Position numbers and translations under genes: made by a program. Below the pieces are notes generated by a model. It worked only from the letters and a program-made list of their open reading frames with translations. It made no database searches and was not told the DNA's origin. Shown here in pieces: positions 10,973-19,726 of a DNA stretch of 64,000 nt. Each line of letters begins with the position of its first letter. Position 1 is the first letter of the stretch. Origin of the DNA: Bradyrhizobium sp. CCBAU 53421 (GTDB lineage Bacteria; Pseudomonadota; Alphaproteobacteria; Rhizobiales; Xanthobacteraceae); contig NZ_CP030047.1 of assembly GCF_015291625.1 (NCBI RefSeq), positions 62,001 through 126,000 on the forward strand. The letters are read 5' to 3'.

Positions 10973-11497
10973 TCAGTCCACCTTCTCGTCGGCGTAGACG
11001 CCCCACAGACGCTGCTGCTCGATCCAGCCGTCGAACCCGTTGCCGGTGACCCGGCACCAGTTATTGGCGCATTTCTTGACCTGGGCGACGACGCCGGCCT
11101 GGAGCCGCGCCGCGATGGCGCTGGTGGCGTCGGGACGATCGTACAGCGAGGCCAGATCGTCCTTGTTCTTCATCGTGACGACCGCGGTGCGGCGGCCGGA
11201 CAGCAGGGAGTGATAGACCCAGCCCTCGGCGCCCTCGGAATCGCGCACCCGGCGCCAGTTCTCGAACTCGGCGGTGATTTCGACCGGCAGCCCCGAGCGC
11301 GTATAGACCCAGGCGACGTCATTGTCCTTGGTCGGGCCGGCGCGGACATTCACATGATCGGATTTCAGGCTGACATAGCGCGGAATCGGCAGGCCGCTGG
11401 TGGTTGGGCTCAAATCCTTGGCGGAATGTCCCGGGCTGACCGACGCACTCAGCATGCTCCCGACCAGGGCCACCAATGAACCGAAACGCCAGACCAT
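10973..11497 (-). CDS. Exported SH3 domain protein
   Basis: A 174-aa protein with a hydrophobic N-terminal signal (MVWRFGSLVALVGSMLSASVS) and two bacterial SH3-like modules, the first recognisable by RYVSLKSDHVNVRAGPT and WRRVRDSEGAEGWVYHSLL, the second by LYDRPDATSAIAARLQAGV and CRVTGNGFDGWIEQQRLWG. The start at 11497 has GGAG eight bases upstream; a longer reading to 11680 adds an Arg-rich stretch unlikely to be translated. Proteins of this type are thought to contact peptidoglycan or other envelope partners; the specific role is unknown. Position in the periplasm is inferred from the signal. Confidence 0.85.
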   Translation of the reverse strand: MVWRFGSLVALVGSMLSASVSPGHSAKDLSPTTSGLPIPRYVSLKSDHVNVRAGPTKDNDVAWVYTRSGLPVEITAEFENWRRVRDSEGAEGWVYHSLLSGRRTAVVTMKNKDDLASLYDRPDATSAIAARLQAGVVAQVKKCANNWCRVTGNGFDGWIEQQRLWGVYADEKVD

Positions 11498-11852
11498 CAA
11501 CTCGTCTCCTGCCGAGATGCCCAACCCGCATTCGGCGAGCTGCAACCCAAACCCAATCGAAACCCATGCCCGAAGGCCGCTGCGCCTACGCTGTTCGTTC
11601 CCGCCCGCATGGCTCCGAGGGGTTCTTGTCTTGGCCCGGCCTTCTGCTAGAGAGGACGGAACGTCTGAGAGCCAGAACACCCGAATTTCCCGACGTCGCC
11701 CCTTTGCGAAAGCCGGGACAAGTATCGGGGAACCCTAGGAAACGCGAAGGAAACGCCGGGACAGCGCGGCTATCAGCAGTGTCGAACAACCGGGTTAATG
11801 AGGCCTCAACGGCTCGGTTTTTGACGGGCCGCGCGCCTCATGAAAGCAGGAC
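11498..11852. other. Divergent intergenic region, SH3 gene / hydroxyacid dehydrogenase
   Basis: 355 bases between two divergent starts. A weak promoter-like pair TTGTCT (11626) and CTAGAG (11647) faces the plus-strand gene, and GGAAACGC occurs twice with an 11-base period (11738, 11749). No riboswitch, repeat family or open frame could be supported. Confidence 0.4.
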
Positions 11853-12857
11853 ATGTCGGTGAAGAAAAAGCCTCTCGTCGTCGTCACCCGCAAGCTGCCG
11901 GACTCGATCGAGACCCGGATGCGCGAGCTGTTCGATGCCAGACTGAATCTCGACGACACGCCGATGACGCCGGAACAGATCGCCGAGGCGGCGAGGACCG
12001 CCGACGTGCTGGTGCCGACCGTGACCGACCTGATCCGCGAAGACGTGATCAATCAGCCCGACTGCAAGCTGAAGATGATCGCCAATTTCGGCAACGGCGT
12101 CGACAACATCGACGTCACCGCGGCGCATGCCCGCGGCATCACCGTGACCAACACCCCGAAGGTGCTGACCGAGGACACCGCCGACATGACCATGGCGCTG
12201 ATCCTGGCGGTGCCGCGGCGCCTGATCGAGGGCGCCTCGATCCTGACCGAAGGCAAGCAGCACTGGGCCGGCTGGTCGCCGACCTGGATGCTCGGCCACC
12301 GCATCGGCGGAAAGAGGCTCGGCATCGTCGGCATGGGCCGCATCGGCCAGGCCGTGGCGCGCCGTGCCCGCGCCTTCGGCCTGCAGATCCACTATCACAA
12401 CCGCCGCCCCGTGGCGCCCATGATCGCCGAAGAGCTCGGGGCGACCTATTGGGAAAGCCTCGACCAGATGCTGGCGCGGATGGACATCATCTCGGTGAAT
12501 TGCCCGCACACGCCGGCGACCTATCATCTGCTCTCGGCGCGGCGGCTCAAGCTGATCCGCAAGGAAGCCTATGTCGTCAACACCGCGCGCGGCGAGGTGA
12601 TCGACGAGGACACGCTGATCAAGCTGATCGAAGCCGGCGATATCGGCGGCGCAGCCCTCGACGTCTATGAGCACGAGCCCGCGGTGAACCCGAAGCTGGT
12701 GCGGCTCGCCCGGGCCGGCAAGGTCACACTGCTGCCCCACATGGGCTCGGCCACCATCGAAGGCCGCGTCGAGATGGGCGAGAAGGTGATCATCAACATC
12801 CGAACCTTCCTCGACGCCCACAAGCCGCCGGACCGCGTGCTGCCGAGCATGCTATGA
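11853..12857 (+). CDS. D-2-hydroxyacid dehydrogenase (glyoxylate reductase type)
   Basis: NAD(P)H-linked reductase of 2-oxo acids such as glyoxylate or hydroxypyruvate. The 334-aa protein has the split catalytic domain plus Rossmann domain: ANFGNGVDNIDV at the substrate side, the nucleotide motif GIVGMGRIGQAVARRARAFG, and the catalytic Arg (VNTARGEVID), Glu (LDVYEHEP) and His (LLPHMGSAT). AGCAGGAC six bases before ATG 11853 supports the start. It stands alone, flanked by repeats. GyaR-type glyoxylate reductase is the best guess; the exact substrate cannot be read from sequence. Confidence 0.9.
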   Translation: MSVKKKPLVVVTRKLPDSIETRMRELFDARLNLDDTPMTPEQIAEAARTADVLVPTVTDLIREDVINQPDCKLKMIANFGNGVDNIDVTAAHARGITVTNTPKVLTEDTADMTMALILAVPRRLIEGASILTEGKQHWAGWSPTWMLGHRIGGKRLGIVGMGRIGQAVARRARAFGLQIHYHNRRPVAPMIAEELGATYWESLDQMLARMDIISVNCPHTPATYHLLSARRLKLIRKEAYVVNTARGEVIDEDTLIKLIEAGDIGGAALDVYEHEPAVNPKLVRLARAGKVTLLPHMGSATIEGRVEMGEKVIINIRTFLDAHKPPDRVLPSML

Positions 12858-12905
12858 TTTCGTAGCCGGGATTACGCCGCGTTCCATCTACGCCACGCAG
12901 CTCCA

Positions 12906-13037
12906 ACCTCCCCTTGAAAAGGGGGGGTCGCTTTGCTCGCCAGAGCAAAGCGGGTGGGGATCATCTCTCTCCGCGAGCGACGGTGCGCGTGGCTGGACCC
13001 CCATCCCGACCTTCCCCCTTTCAGGGGGAAGGGGGGA
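12906..13037 (+). repeat. Dispersed repeat, copy 1 (CCTCCCCTTGAAAAGGGG family)
   Basis: Starts with ACCTCCCCTTGAAAAGGGG, continues with the palindrome CTTTGCTCGCCAGAGCAAAG and GCGGGTGGGGATC, and ends with CCTTCCCCCTTTCAGGGGG. A second copy in the same orientation lies at 50551-50677 and matches over both ends with a diverged middle. It can fold into at least three hairpins. Confidence 0.85.
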
Positions 13038-13120
13038 GAGAGACCTGTAGCCCTGCCGTTGCACGGGCGAGCTGCCAAAATATCGAAAACAACCCCATGC
13101 AAAGTAGCCGGTGCGGCCGG

Positions 13121-13313
13121 CACCCTCCCCTGGAGGGGGAGGGTCAGCTCACATGAAGCGAAGCGGAATGTGAGCTGGGGTGGGGTGGGGTGATCTCTCA
13201 AAGCGGACAGCGTTCGAGTGGAGAGACTGTCACCCCACCTCGTGGCTCATTTCATTCGCGCCGATCCCAGAGCGAGCTTCGCTCGTCTCGACCCCTCCAG
13301 GGGAGGATAAGAA
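13121..13313. repeat. Palindromic repeat pair with CCCTCC...GGAGGGG arms
   Basis: Two further units, 13121-13191 (CCCTCCCCTGGAGGGGGAGG, then AGCTCACATGAAGCGAAGCGG and GTGAGCTGGGGTGGGG) and 13226-13313 (CACCCCACCTCGTGGCTCAT to CGACCCCTCCAGGGGAGG), lie in opposite orientation. The second stops five bases before the LysR stop codon. Confidence 0.65.
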
Positions 13314-13317
13314 CCAT

Positions 13318-14232
13318 CTATCTGGTCTTCCGCCGCACCTGCTTGCGCCAGTCGGCGACGAACGCCACGAACGCGGCGAGTGCGGGCGGCGGCTGGCGGC
13401 GGCTTGGATAATAGAGAAACGGTCCGTCAAACGGAGGGCACCAGTCGTCGAGCACGCTGACCAGGGCGCCGGACTTCACGCCGTAGCGGACATAGCCCTC
13501 GAACGTCGCCCAGTAGCCGACGCCGTCGTGCACGGCACGCAGCGCGAGGCCGAGATAGGTCGCGATCAGCCTGGCCGGCGGTGAGACCTTCACGACGCGG
13601 CCGTTCTTCTCGAACTCCCAGTCGAAGATCGCACCGCTGCCGAAGCGGGTGCGGATGCAGGCATGCTTGAGCAGATCCTTCGGATGCATCGGCCGGCCGT
13701 GCCTCGCGACATAATCGCTCGACGCCACCACCGCGTAGCGCTGCTGTGCGCCGAGCGGGATCGCCACCATGTCCTGCGCCAGATGCTCGCCATAGCGCAC
13801 GCCGGCGTCAAAACCCTGCGCGACGATGTCCACGAACGCGCTCTCGGCCACGATATCGAGATCGATCTGCGGATATCTGGCGAGGAACGGCGCGATCATC
13901 GGCGCCAGCACGAGATCGACCGCCGGCGGCGGCGCGTTGATGCGCAGCCGCCCCGACGGTTCGGCGCGCAGGCCGCGCACCTCGGTGATCGCGTCGGCGA
14001 CGTTGACCATGGCCGGCGCGACCCGGGCGAGCAGCAACTCGCCGGCCTCGGTCAGCGCGACGCTGCGGGTGGTGCGGTTCATCAGGCGAACGCCGAGCCG
14101 CTCCTCCAGGTCGCGCAGGCGCTGGCTGAGGCTCGAGACCGAGACGCGGCTCTCCAGCGCCGCGCGTCGGAAGTTGCGCGTGCGCGCCACCGCCACGAAG
14201 GCGTCGAGGTCGCGAAGGTCGAAATCCTGCAT
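13318..14232 (-). CDS. LysR family transcriptional regulator
   Basis: A 304-aa regulator with an N-terminal winged helix ([45 protein letters not shown]) and a C-terminal effector-binding domain ([34 protein letters not shown]). ATG 14232 is preferred to an in-frame start at 14256 since it gives the normal LysR N-terminus. It is divergent from an aldo-keto reductase gene 122 bases away, which is its probable target. A TTGTTC-N8-GAACAA palindrome overlaps its start codon. Confidence 0.92.
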   Translation of the reverse strand: MQDFDLRDLDAFVAVARTRNFRRAALESRVSVSSLSQRLRDLEERLGVRLMNRTTRSVALTEAGELLLARVAPAMVNVADAITEVRGLRAEPSGRLRINAPPPAVDLVLAPMIAPFLARYPQIDLDIVAESAFVDIVAQGFDAGVRYGEHLAQDMVAIPLGAQQRYAVVASSDYVARHGRPMHPKDLLKHACIRTRFGSGAIFDWEFEKNGRVVKVSPPARLIATYLGLALRAVHDGVGYWATFEGYVRYGVKSGALVSVLDDWCPPFDGPFLYYPSRRQPPPALAAFVAFVADWRKQVRRKTR

Positions 14233-14251
14233 TGTTCGATATAGTGAACAA
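14232..14251. promoter_or_regulatory. Inverted repeat at the LysR start, probable operator
   Basis: TTGTTC (14232-14237) and GAACAA (14246-14251) form a perfect inverted repeat spaced by 8 bases and contain the T-N11-A pattern (T14236, A14248) typical of LysR sites. It sits directly on the start codon of the LysR gene, as expected for an autoregulatory site. Confidence 0.55.
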
Positions 14252-14354
14252 CCCATTCGGCATTGTCCAGCTTATCCCAAAGGCCGGATCGGCCCATATC
14301 AGCCGCGTCGTTTTGGCGGCGGATCATCCGTCGCAACATCTTGGGAACACCACC

Positions 14355-15362
14355 ATGGACGCACGCAAACTCGGTTCCACCGGCCCGACTGTTTCGCTGA
14401 TCGGCCTCGGCTGCATGGGCATGTCGGACTTCTACGGTCCGACCGACCGCAGCGAGAGCATCGCTACCATCCATGCCGCGCTCGAGGCCGGCATCACGCT
14501 GCTCGACACCGGCGACTTCTACGGCATGGGTCACAACGAGATGCTGATCGGCGAGGCGATGGAGAGCCGTAGCCGCGACAATCTCGTGATCAGCGTCAAG
14601 TTCGGCGCGCTGCGCGACCGCAACTACGGCTTCCTCGGCTACGACTGCCGGCCCAATGCCGTGAAGAATTTCGTCGCCTATTCGCTGCAGCGGCTCGGCG
14701 TCGATCACATCGATATCTATCGCCCGGCGCGGCTCGATCCCAACGTGCCGATCGAGGACACGGTCGGCGCGATGGCCGACATGATCAAGGCCGGCTGGAT
14801 CAGGCATATCGGCCTGTCGGAGGTTGGATCCGACACCATCCGCCGCGCCCACAAGGTGCATCCGATCGCCGATCTGCAGATCGAGTATTCGCTGATCTCG
14901 CGCGGCATCGAGACCGACATCCTGAAGACCTGCCGCGAACTCGGCATCGGCATATCAGCCTATGGCGTGCTGGCGCGCGGGTTGATCAGCGGACACTGGT
15001 CGAAGCACCACGCAGGCGAAAAGGATTTCCGCCTGCTGAGCCCCCGCTTCCAGGCCGGCAACATCGACACCAACCTTGCGCTCGCCGATCGGCTGCGCGC
15101 CATCGCCGGCGAGATCGGCGCCTCCCCGGCGCAGGTCGCGATCGCCTGGGTCGCAGCGCAAGGCAAGGACATTGTGCCGCTGGTCGGCGCACGGCGGCGC
15201 GAGCGGCTGACCGAAGCGCTCGGCGCGCTCGACGTGAAGCTGACCGCGGCGCATCTTGCCGCACTCGCCGAAGCATTTCCGCCTGGCGCTGCCGCCGGCG
15301 GACGCTATCCGGAGGAGCACCTGCGGCACATGGACAGCGAGAAGCCTGCGACGGCGTCGTAA
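14355..15362 (+). CDS. Aldo/keto reductase-like protein lacking the usual catalytic His
   Basis: A 335-aa TIM-barrel member of the aldo-keto reductase superfamily, NADPH-dependent in active relatives. The start ATG 14355 gives the family N-terminus ([25 protein letters not shown]). Asp and Tyr of the catalytic tetrad are in [14 protein letters not shown] and Lys in [11 protein letters not shown], but the segment where relatives have YYQHRxDP reads YRPARLDP, so the catalytic His appears replaced by Ala. The C-terminal cofactor site ([13 protein letters not shown]) is kept. It is probably controlled by the divergent LysR regulator. Activity is uncertain. Confidence 0.85.
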   Translation: MDARKLGSTGPTVSLIGLGCMGMSDFYGPTDRSESIATIHAALEAGITLLDTGDFYGMGHNEMLIGEAMESRSRDNLVISVKFGALRDRNYGFLGYDCRPNAVKNFVAYSLQRLGVDHIDIYRPARLDPNVPIEDTVGAMADMIKAGWIRHIGLSEVGSDTIRRAHKVHPIADLQIEYSLISRGIETDILKTCRELGIGISAYGVLARGLISGHWSKHHAGEKDFRLLSPRFQAGNIDTNLALADRLRAIAGEIGASPAQVAIAWVAAQGKDIVPLVGARRRERLTEALGALDVKLTAAHLAALAEAFPPGAAAGGRYPEEHLRHMDSEKPATAS

Positions 15363-15366
15363 CGGA

Positions 15367-16167
15367 CTACCGATGCGCGCTCAGGTCGGTGATGCCTGGT
15401 GCATCACCGTTGAGCGGGTTCTGCGGATCGCGCGCGTAGCGCAGGGTTTCGAACCGCATCGCGCGCGCATCCACCATCAGGAGGCGGCCGACCAGGCCCT
15501 CACCGAAACCGACGATCTCGCGGATCGCCTCCAGCGCCATCATCGATCCCATGAGGCCGGCCAGCGCCCCCATCACGCCGGCCTCGGCGCAGGCCGGCAC
15601 CGTGCCCGGCGGTGGCGCCTCCGGGAACAGGCAGCGATAGGTCGGGTTGAACACGCCGTCCCCATTCTTCTCGTGCGCGCGGATCGTGGTCAGCGAACCG
15701 TCGAACTGGCCGAGTGCCGCCGTGATCAGAGGCCGCTTGGCGAGGAAGCAGGCATCGGCGACGAGATAGCGGGTTTCGAAATTATCGGAGCCGTCGAGCA
15801 CGAGATCGTAATTTCCGATCAGCGCCATCGCATTGTCGGCGGTGAGTCGCATCGGATGCGCCTCGAATTTCACGTGCGGATTGAGCGCATGAATCTGCGC
15901 CGCCGCGCTGTCGACCTTGCGCTTGCCGATGTCGGACGTCGTGTGGATGATCTGGCGCTGCAAATTGGAGAGCGAGACGATATCGTCGTCGATCACGCCG
16001 AGCCGGCCGACGCCGGCGGCGGCCAGATACATCAGCACCGGCGCGCCGAGGCCGCCGGCGCCGATCACCAGCACCGACGCATTCTTCAGAGCATTCTGGC
16101 CGGGGCCGCCCACCTCGCGCAGCACGATGTGACGGGCATAGCGTTCAAGTTCGTCGGCACTCAGCAT
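15367..16167 (-). CDS. MoeB/ThiF/HesA-type adenylyltransferase
   Basis: A 266-aa E1-like enzyme that adenylates the C-terminal glycine of a small sulfur carrier (MoaD or ThiS type). The N-terminus (LERYARHIVLREVGGPGQNAL) and ATP site VLVIGAGGLGAPVLMYLAAAG are typical, followed by DxDxVSLSNLQRQIIH and the DGSDNFETRYL motif. The candidate catalytic Cys is in TVPACAEAGVMG. Of the two CxxC zinc pairs of MoeB, the first is reduced to one Cys (PTYRCLFP) and the second is absent, so this is a zinc-free variant. It ends 4 bases from the convergent aldo-keto reductase gene. Whether it serves molybdopterin or thiamine synthesis is open. Confidence 0.88.
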   Translation of the reverse strand: MLSADELERYARHIVLREVGGPGQNALKNASVLVIGAGGLGAPVLMYLAAAGVGRLGVIDDDIVSLSNLQRQIIHTTSDIGKRKVDSAAAQIHALNPHVKFEAHPMRLTADNAMALIGNYDLVLDGSDNFETRYLVADACFLAKRPLITAALGQFDGSLTTIRAHEKNGDGVFNPTYRCLFPEAPPPGTVPACAEAGVMGALAGLMGSMMALEAIREIVGFGEGLVGRLLMVDARAMRFETLRYARDPQNPLNGDAPGITDLSAHR

Positions 16168-16278
16168 CTTGATGTCCTGCGCGCTGTTCCCTGAACCGGA
16201 GCGCGGTTGTTGCCGACCAAGCAGATGTGCTTAATTGCGTGGACGTCAATGGTATCAGTCATTTCCCCCGGATTTGTC

Positions 16279-17637
16279 ATGAGATTGATGCTTTCGGCAA
16301 CATTGATGGTCGCCGCCATCGGTACTGCGCACGCCCAATTGACGCCGCCGACGACGGCCGGGGCCAAGCCGAAGACGGTGACGACCGTGCCGGTTCGTCC
16401 CGCGTTGCAGAAGCCGGAGGATACCGCGGGCGCGATGGCGCAGGCCGAGCGGCTGGCGCTGCAATCCGACCTCGCCTGGGTCGGCGAATATAACGGCGCG
16501 ATTACCGGCGACGTCAGCGAGCGCATGGTCAATGCGATCAAGGAATTCCAGAAGAACCGCGGCGGCAAGCCGACCGGCGTGCTGAACCCGCAGGAGCGCG
16601 GCGTGCTCGCCGACACCGCGCGGCGCAAGCAGGAGAGCGTCGGCTGGCGGATCGTCACCGAACCCGCAACCGGCGCGCGGCTCGGCATCCCCACCAAGCT
16701 GGTGCCGCAGCTGACCAGCGACGCCTCCGGCGCCAAATGGACCTCGCCGACCGGCACCGTCCAGGTGCTGCTGGCCCGGCGCAAGGAGGCAAGCCCGACC
16801 ACCGCGAAGCTTGCCGAGCAGGAAAAGAAGGAGCCGGCCGGCCGCACCATCGACTACACCGTGGTGAAGCCGGATTTCTTCGTGCTGTCGGGCATGCAGG
16901 GGCTGAAGAAGTTCTATCTGCGGGGCACCTTGAAAGGCGACGAGGTCCGCATCCTCACCATCCTCTATGACCAGGCGATGCAGACCACCGTCGAGCCGGT
17001 GGTGATCGCGATGTCGAGCGCCTTCAACGCATTTCCGTCCGGCGTGCAGGTCGGGCCGCCGCCGCGCAAGACCGTCGAATACGCCACCGGCGTCGTGGTC
17101 AGCGACGATGGCGCAATCATCACCGATCGCGTCGCGACCGACGATTGCATCGCGCTGACGATCCCGGGCTATGGCAATGCCGACCGGGTCGCCGCGGACA
17201 AGGAGCACGATCTCGCTCTGCTGCGCATCTATGGCGCGCGCGGGCTGAAGCCGCTCAACATCGCCGGCCAGGCGACGCAGACCGCGCTCGACATCACCGG
17301 CATCGCCGACCCGCAGAACCAGGGCGGCGGCGCGGCCGCGAGCAACGTCAAGGCCTCGGTGGCGCAACTCGGCGGCGGCGACCAGGCGCTGTCACCGCCG
17401 CCCGCGCTCGGGTTCTCCGGCGCGGCGGCCCTCGACGGCGGCGGCAAGTTTGCCGGCATTGCAGTGCTGAAGCCGGTCATCGTTGCAGGCCCGGCCAATG
17501 CTGCGCCACAGGCGCAGGCCGCTTTGGTGCCGGCAGAGACGGTGCGCAACTTCCTGAAGGCGCACGGCGTCACCGCGTCAGGCGAATCGGCGGACGCCAA
17601 GGCCGCCGTGGTCCGCGCGATCTGCGTCAGGAAGTAG
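16279..17637 (+). CDS. Peptidoglycan-binding and trypsin-like pseudo-protease
   Basis: A 452-aa exported protein: signal peptide (MRLMLSATLMVAAIGTAHA), a peptidoglycan-binding domain (DLAWVGEYNGAITGDVSERM, AIKEFQKNRGGKPTG; about residues 55-120), a middle region of unknown fold, and a C-terminal domain laid out like HtrA proteases. There, DKEHDLALLRI carries the usual Asp and GFSGAAALD the usual Ser, but the His motif TNNHV of active enzymes reads TDRVA. ATG 16279 is chosen for the signal peptide; there is no strong ribosome site and an earlier start at 16207 remains possible. Probably a cell-wall-anchored binding protein rather than a protease. Confidence 0.8.
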   Translation: MRLMLSATLMVAAIGTAHAQLTPPTTAGAKPKTVTTVPVRPALQKPEDTAGAMAQAERLALQSDLAWVGEYNGAITGDVSERMVNAIKEFQKNRGGKPTGVLNPQERGVLADTARRKQESVGWRIVTEPATGARLGIPTKLVPQLTSDASGAKWTSPTGTVQVLLARRKEASPTTAKLAEQEKKEPAGRTIDYTVVKPDFFVLSGMQGLKKFYLRGTLKGDEVRILTILYDQAMQTTVEPVVIAMSSAFNAFPSGVQVGPPPRKTVEYATGVVVSDDGAIITDRVATDDCIALTIPGYGNADRVAADKEHDLALLRIYGARGLKPLNIAGQATQTALDITGIADPQNQGGGAAASNVKASVAQLGGGDQALSPPPALGFSGAAALDGGGKFAGIAVLKPVIVAGPANAAPQAQAALVPAETVRNFLKAHGVTASGESADAKAAVVRAICVRK

Positions 17638-17643
17638 AACTCC

Positions 17644-17733
17644 GTAGCCCGGATGGAGCGAAGCGCAATCCGGGGCGGCTCTCGCCGCCGGCGCGACCGG
17701 TCCCGGATTGCGCTTCGCTGCATCCGGGCTACG
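17644..17733. repeat. Full copy of the GTAGCCCGGATGGAGCGAAG palindromic repeat
   Basis: 30-bp arms starting GTAGCCCGGATGGAGCGAAG and ending CTTCGCTGCATCCGGGCTAC pair with a single mismatch around a 30-base centre. Other copies: 42950-43038 (full), 6952-6978, 42127-42162 and 55971-55995 (partial). Confidence 0.88.
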
Positions 17734-17771
17734 AGCTTTCGCGCGTATGACATCCACAGCTCTTCCCACAC

Positions 17772-17892
17772 GTCGTCCTGGCGAAAGCCAGGACCCATAA
17801 TCACCGCATTCAGCGATGAAACCGGATCGCGGCCCCGTCATCGCACAACAATGAGATCTGGGGTAATGGGTCCTGGCTTTCGCCAGGACGAC
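17772..17892. repeat. Inverted repeat with 27-bp perfect arms
   Basis: GTCGTCCTGGCGAAAGCCAG plus GACCCAT (17772-17798) is the exact reverse complement of 17866-17892, with 67 bases between. Each arm also forms its own CCTGGC-GAAA-GCCAGG hairpin. A dispersed element located between convergent genes. Confidence 0.88.
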
Positions 17893-17938
17893 GCTGAGGA
17901 TGGTGCTCGGTTCAACCTGTCAAACAGCGTAGTCGACC

Positions 17939-19624
17939 TCACCTCAACGCAAACCGCACCCCGGCACGAGCAAGGCCGCCGGCAATGCCGACCGGCGTGC
18001 CGTCGGCGCGCCAGCAGGCCGCGCCCGACATGGTGCCGTCGCCGTGGAACTGGATCGCGTTCATGCCGCCGGCAACCGTCGGCACGACCTGCACCTTGTG
18101 GCCTTTCGCCGACAGCGCGGTACGAATGCTCTCCGGCACCGCCTGCTCGACCTCCAGCGCATTGCCCTCGGTCCACACCCGCGGCGCCTCGACCGCCTCC
18201 TGCAGGTCCATGCCGTGATCGATCAGATTGATCAGCGCCTGCATCGCGCTCGGGAAGATACGCTTGCCGCCGGGCAGCCCGAGTGCGTAAGCCAGTTTGC
18301 CGTCGCGCAGCGCCATCATCGGCGACATCGAGGTGGTGACGCGCTTGCCTGCCGCCAGCGACAGTGCGTGGCCCGGCCGCGGATCGAACAGGTTCATGTA
18401 ATTGTTCGGCACGGTGCCGAGGCCCGGGATCAGGATCTTGGCGCCGAACAGATTGTTGATGGTCTGGGTGGTCGCGACCACGTTGCCCATCGCATCCGCC
18501 GCGGTCATGTGCGTGGTGTGCGCGCCTTCGAGCTGGCTGACGCCGGCACCCCACACCTGCGCACGATCGGGATCGATGGCGCGGCGGCGCTCGTCGGCGT
18601 AGGCCTTCGAGGTCAGCCGTTCCACCGGCACGTTGATATAGGCGGGATCGCCGCTTGCGGCTTCGCGATCGGCAAAGGCGATCTTCAGCACCTCGGCAAG
18701 ATAATGGATCGTCTCGGCCGTGCCGAAGCCGAGGCGCGCGATGTCATAACCTTCGAGGATGTTGAGCATCTCCGTGATGTGCACGCCCGACGCCGCGGGC
18801 GGCGGGGGCCCGAGGATTTCCCAGCCGCGATAGTCGCAGCGGATCGGCTGCCGCTCGACTGTCTTGTAGGTCGCGAGATCGCCCTGCGCGATGAAGCCGC
18901 CATTCTTTTTCATGTAGTCGACCAGGATGTCGCCGAGCGGCCCCTGGTAGAGCGCGTTGTCGCCATGATCGGCGATGTATTTGAGCGTCTCGGCATATTC
19001 CGCCTGCACCACGCGCTCGCCCGGCTTCAGCGGCTTGCCGTCGGGCAGATAGATCGCCGCAATCGGCTTGTCCTTCAGCATCTCCGCGGCGCCGTCGGTG
19101 ATGCATTCGTGCAGATAAGGCGTCGCCGCGTAGCCGCGCGCGGCATGCTTGATCGCGGGCTGCATCACGTCGGCCAGACTCATGGTGCCGAAGCGGCGCA
19201 GCGTTTCGCACCAGGCCTTCAGCGACCCCGGCACCGCGACCGCCTTCGGCCCGTTCAGATTCTCGTTGCCGACGGTGTCGAACACGTCATGCGCCGAACC
19301 GGGCTTCGAGGTGTAGGTATCCGGCTTCACCGCCTGCGGCACCGTGCTCTGGCCGTCGATGAAGCGATGGCTGCCGTCGGCGAGACGAATATGCGCCATG
19401 CCGCCGCCGATGATGCCGACCATCATCGGCTCGACCACGGTCAGCGTGAACAGAGTGGCGATCGCCGCGTCGATCGCATTGCCGCCGGCAGCTAACATCT
19501 CGGCGCCGGCGCTCGATGCCAGCGGATGATTGCTCACCACCATGCCGCGGCTGCTGGTAGCCGGCTGCTTCTCGCACTGAAAGCTGGTCGCGGCACGATC
19601 GCGCCAGTTGCCGTTCATCGCCAT
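17939..19624 (-). CDS. Gamma-glutamyltransferase
   Basis: N-terminal nucleophile hydrolase that cleaves or transfers gamma-glutamyl groups from glutathione and related compounds. The 561-aa protein has MVVSNHPLASSAGAEMLAAGGNAIDAA and the GIGGGMAH-like segment (IIGGGMAHIR) of the large subunit, and the autoprocessing Thr in GAHTTHMTAADAMGNVVA, which would start the small subunit. ATG 19624 is preferred; the longer reading to 19720 adds a basic tail without family support. There is no clear export signal, whereas E. coli Ggt is periplasmic, so a cytoplasmic location is possible. The gene seems to stand alone. Confidence 0.92.
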   Translation of the reverse strand: MAMNGNWRDRAATSFQCEKQPATSSRGMVVSNHPLASSAGAEMLAAGGNAIDAAIATLFTLTVVEPMMVGIIGGGMAHIRLADGSHRFIDGQSTVPQAVKPDTYTSKPGSAHDVFDTVGNENLNGPKAVAVPGSLKAWCETLRRFGTMSLADVMQPAIKHAARGYAATPYLHECITDGAAEMLKDKPIAAIYLPDGKPLKPGERVVQAEYAETLKYIADHGDNALYQGPLGDILVDYMKKNGGFIAQGDLATYKTVERQPIRCDYRGWEILGPPPPAASGVHITEMLNILEGYDIARLGFGTAETIHYLAEVLKIAFADREAASGDPAYINVPVERLTSKAYADERRRAIDPDRAQVWGAGVSQLEGAHTTHMTAADAMGNVVATTQTINNLFGAKILIPGLGTVPNNYMNLFDPRPGHALSLAAGKRVTTSMSPMMALRDGKLAYALGLPGGKRIFPSAMQALINLIDHGMDLQEAVEAPRVWTEGNALEVEQAVPESIRTALSAKGHKVQVVPTVAGGMNAIQFHGDGTMSGAACWRADGTPVGIAGGLARAGVRFALR

Positions 19625-19726
19625 TGTGTTCTCGTTTTTTGGGGAGCGATGGGCGCCATGTTCTCCGGCCTCGCAGGCGCGGTCAAGCCGCCGCAACCTT
19701 CCTCGCGGCGGCATTCGCAACTGGGG

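Larger units (their letters stand above)
12858..13317. other. Repeat-filled intergenic region
   Basis: 460 bases between the dehydrogenase and the LysR gene contain no credible gene. They are largely made of palindromic GC-rich repeats (see the entries at 12906-13037 and 13121-13313). Short open frames here read through the repeats. Confidence 0.7.
17638..17938. other. Intergenic region made of two large palindromic repeats
   Basis: 301 bases between the pseudo-protease gene and the converging gamma-glutamyltransferase gene are almost filled by the inverted repeats at 17644-17733 and 17772-17892. No gene is seen. Confidence 0.75.

Noticed and set aside
12906..13313. Possible CRISPR-like or tandem array
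   Set aside because: Units differ in sequence and orientation and have no regular spacers; they are dispersed palindromic repeats.
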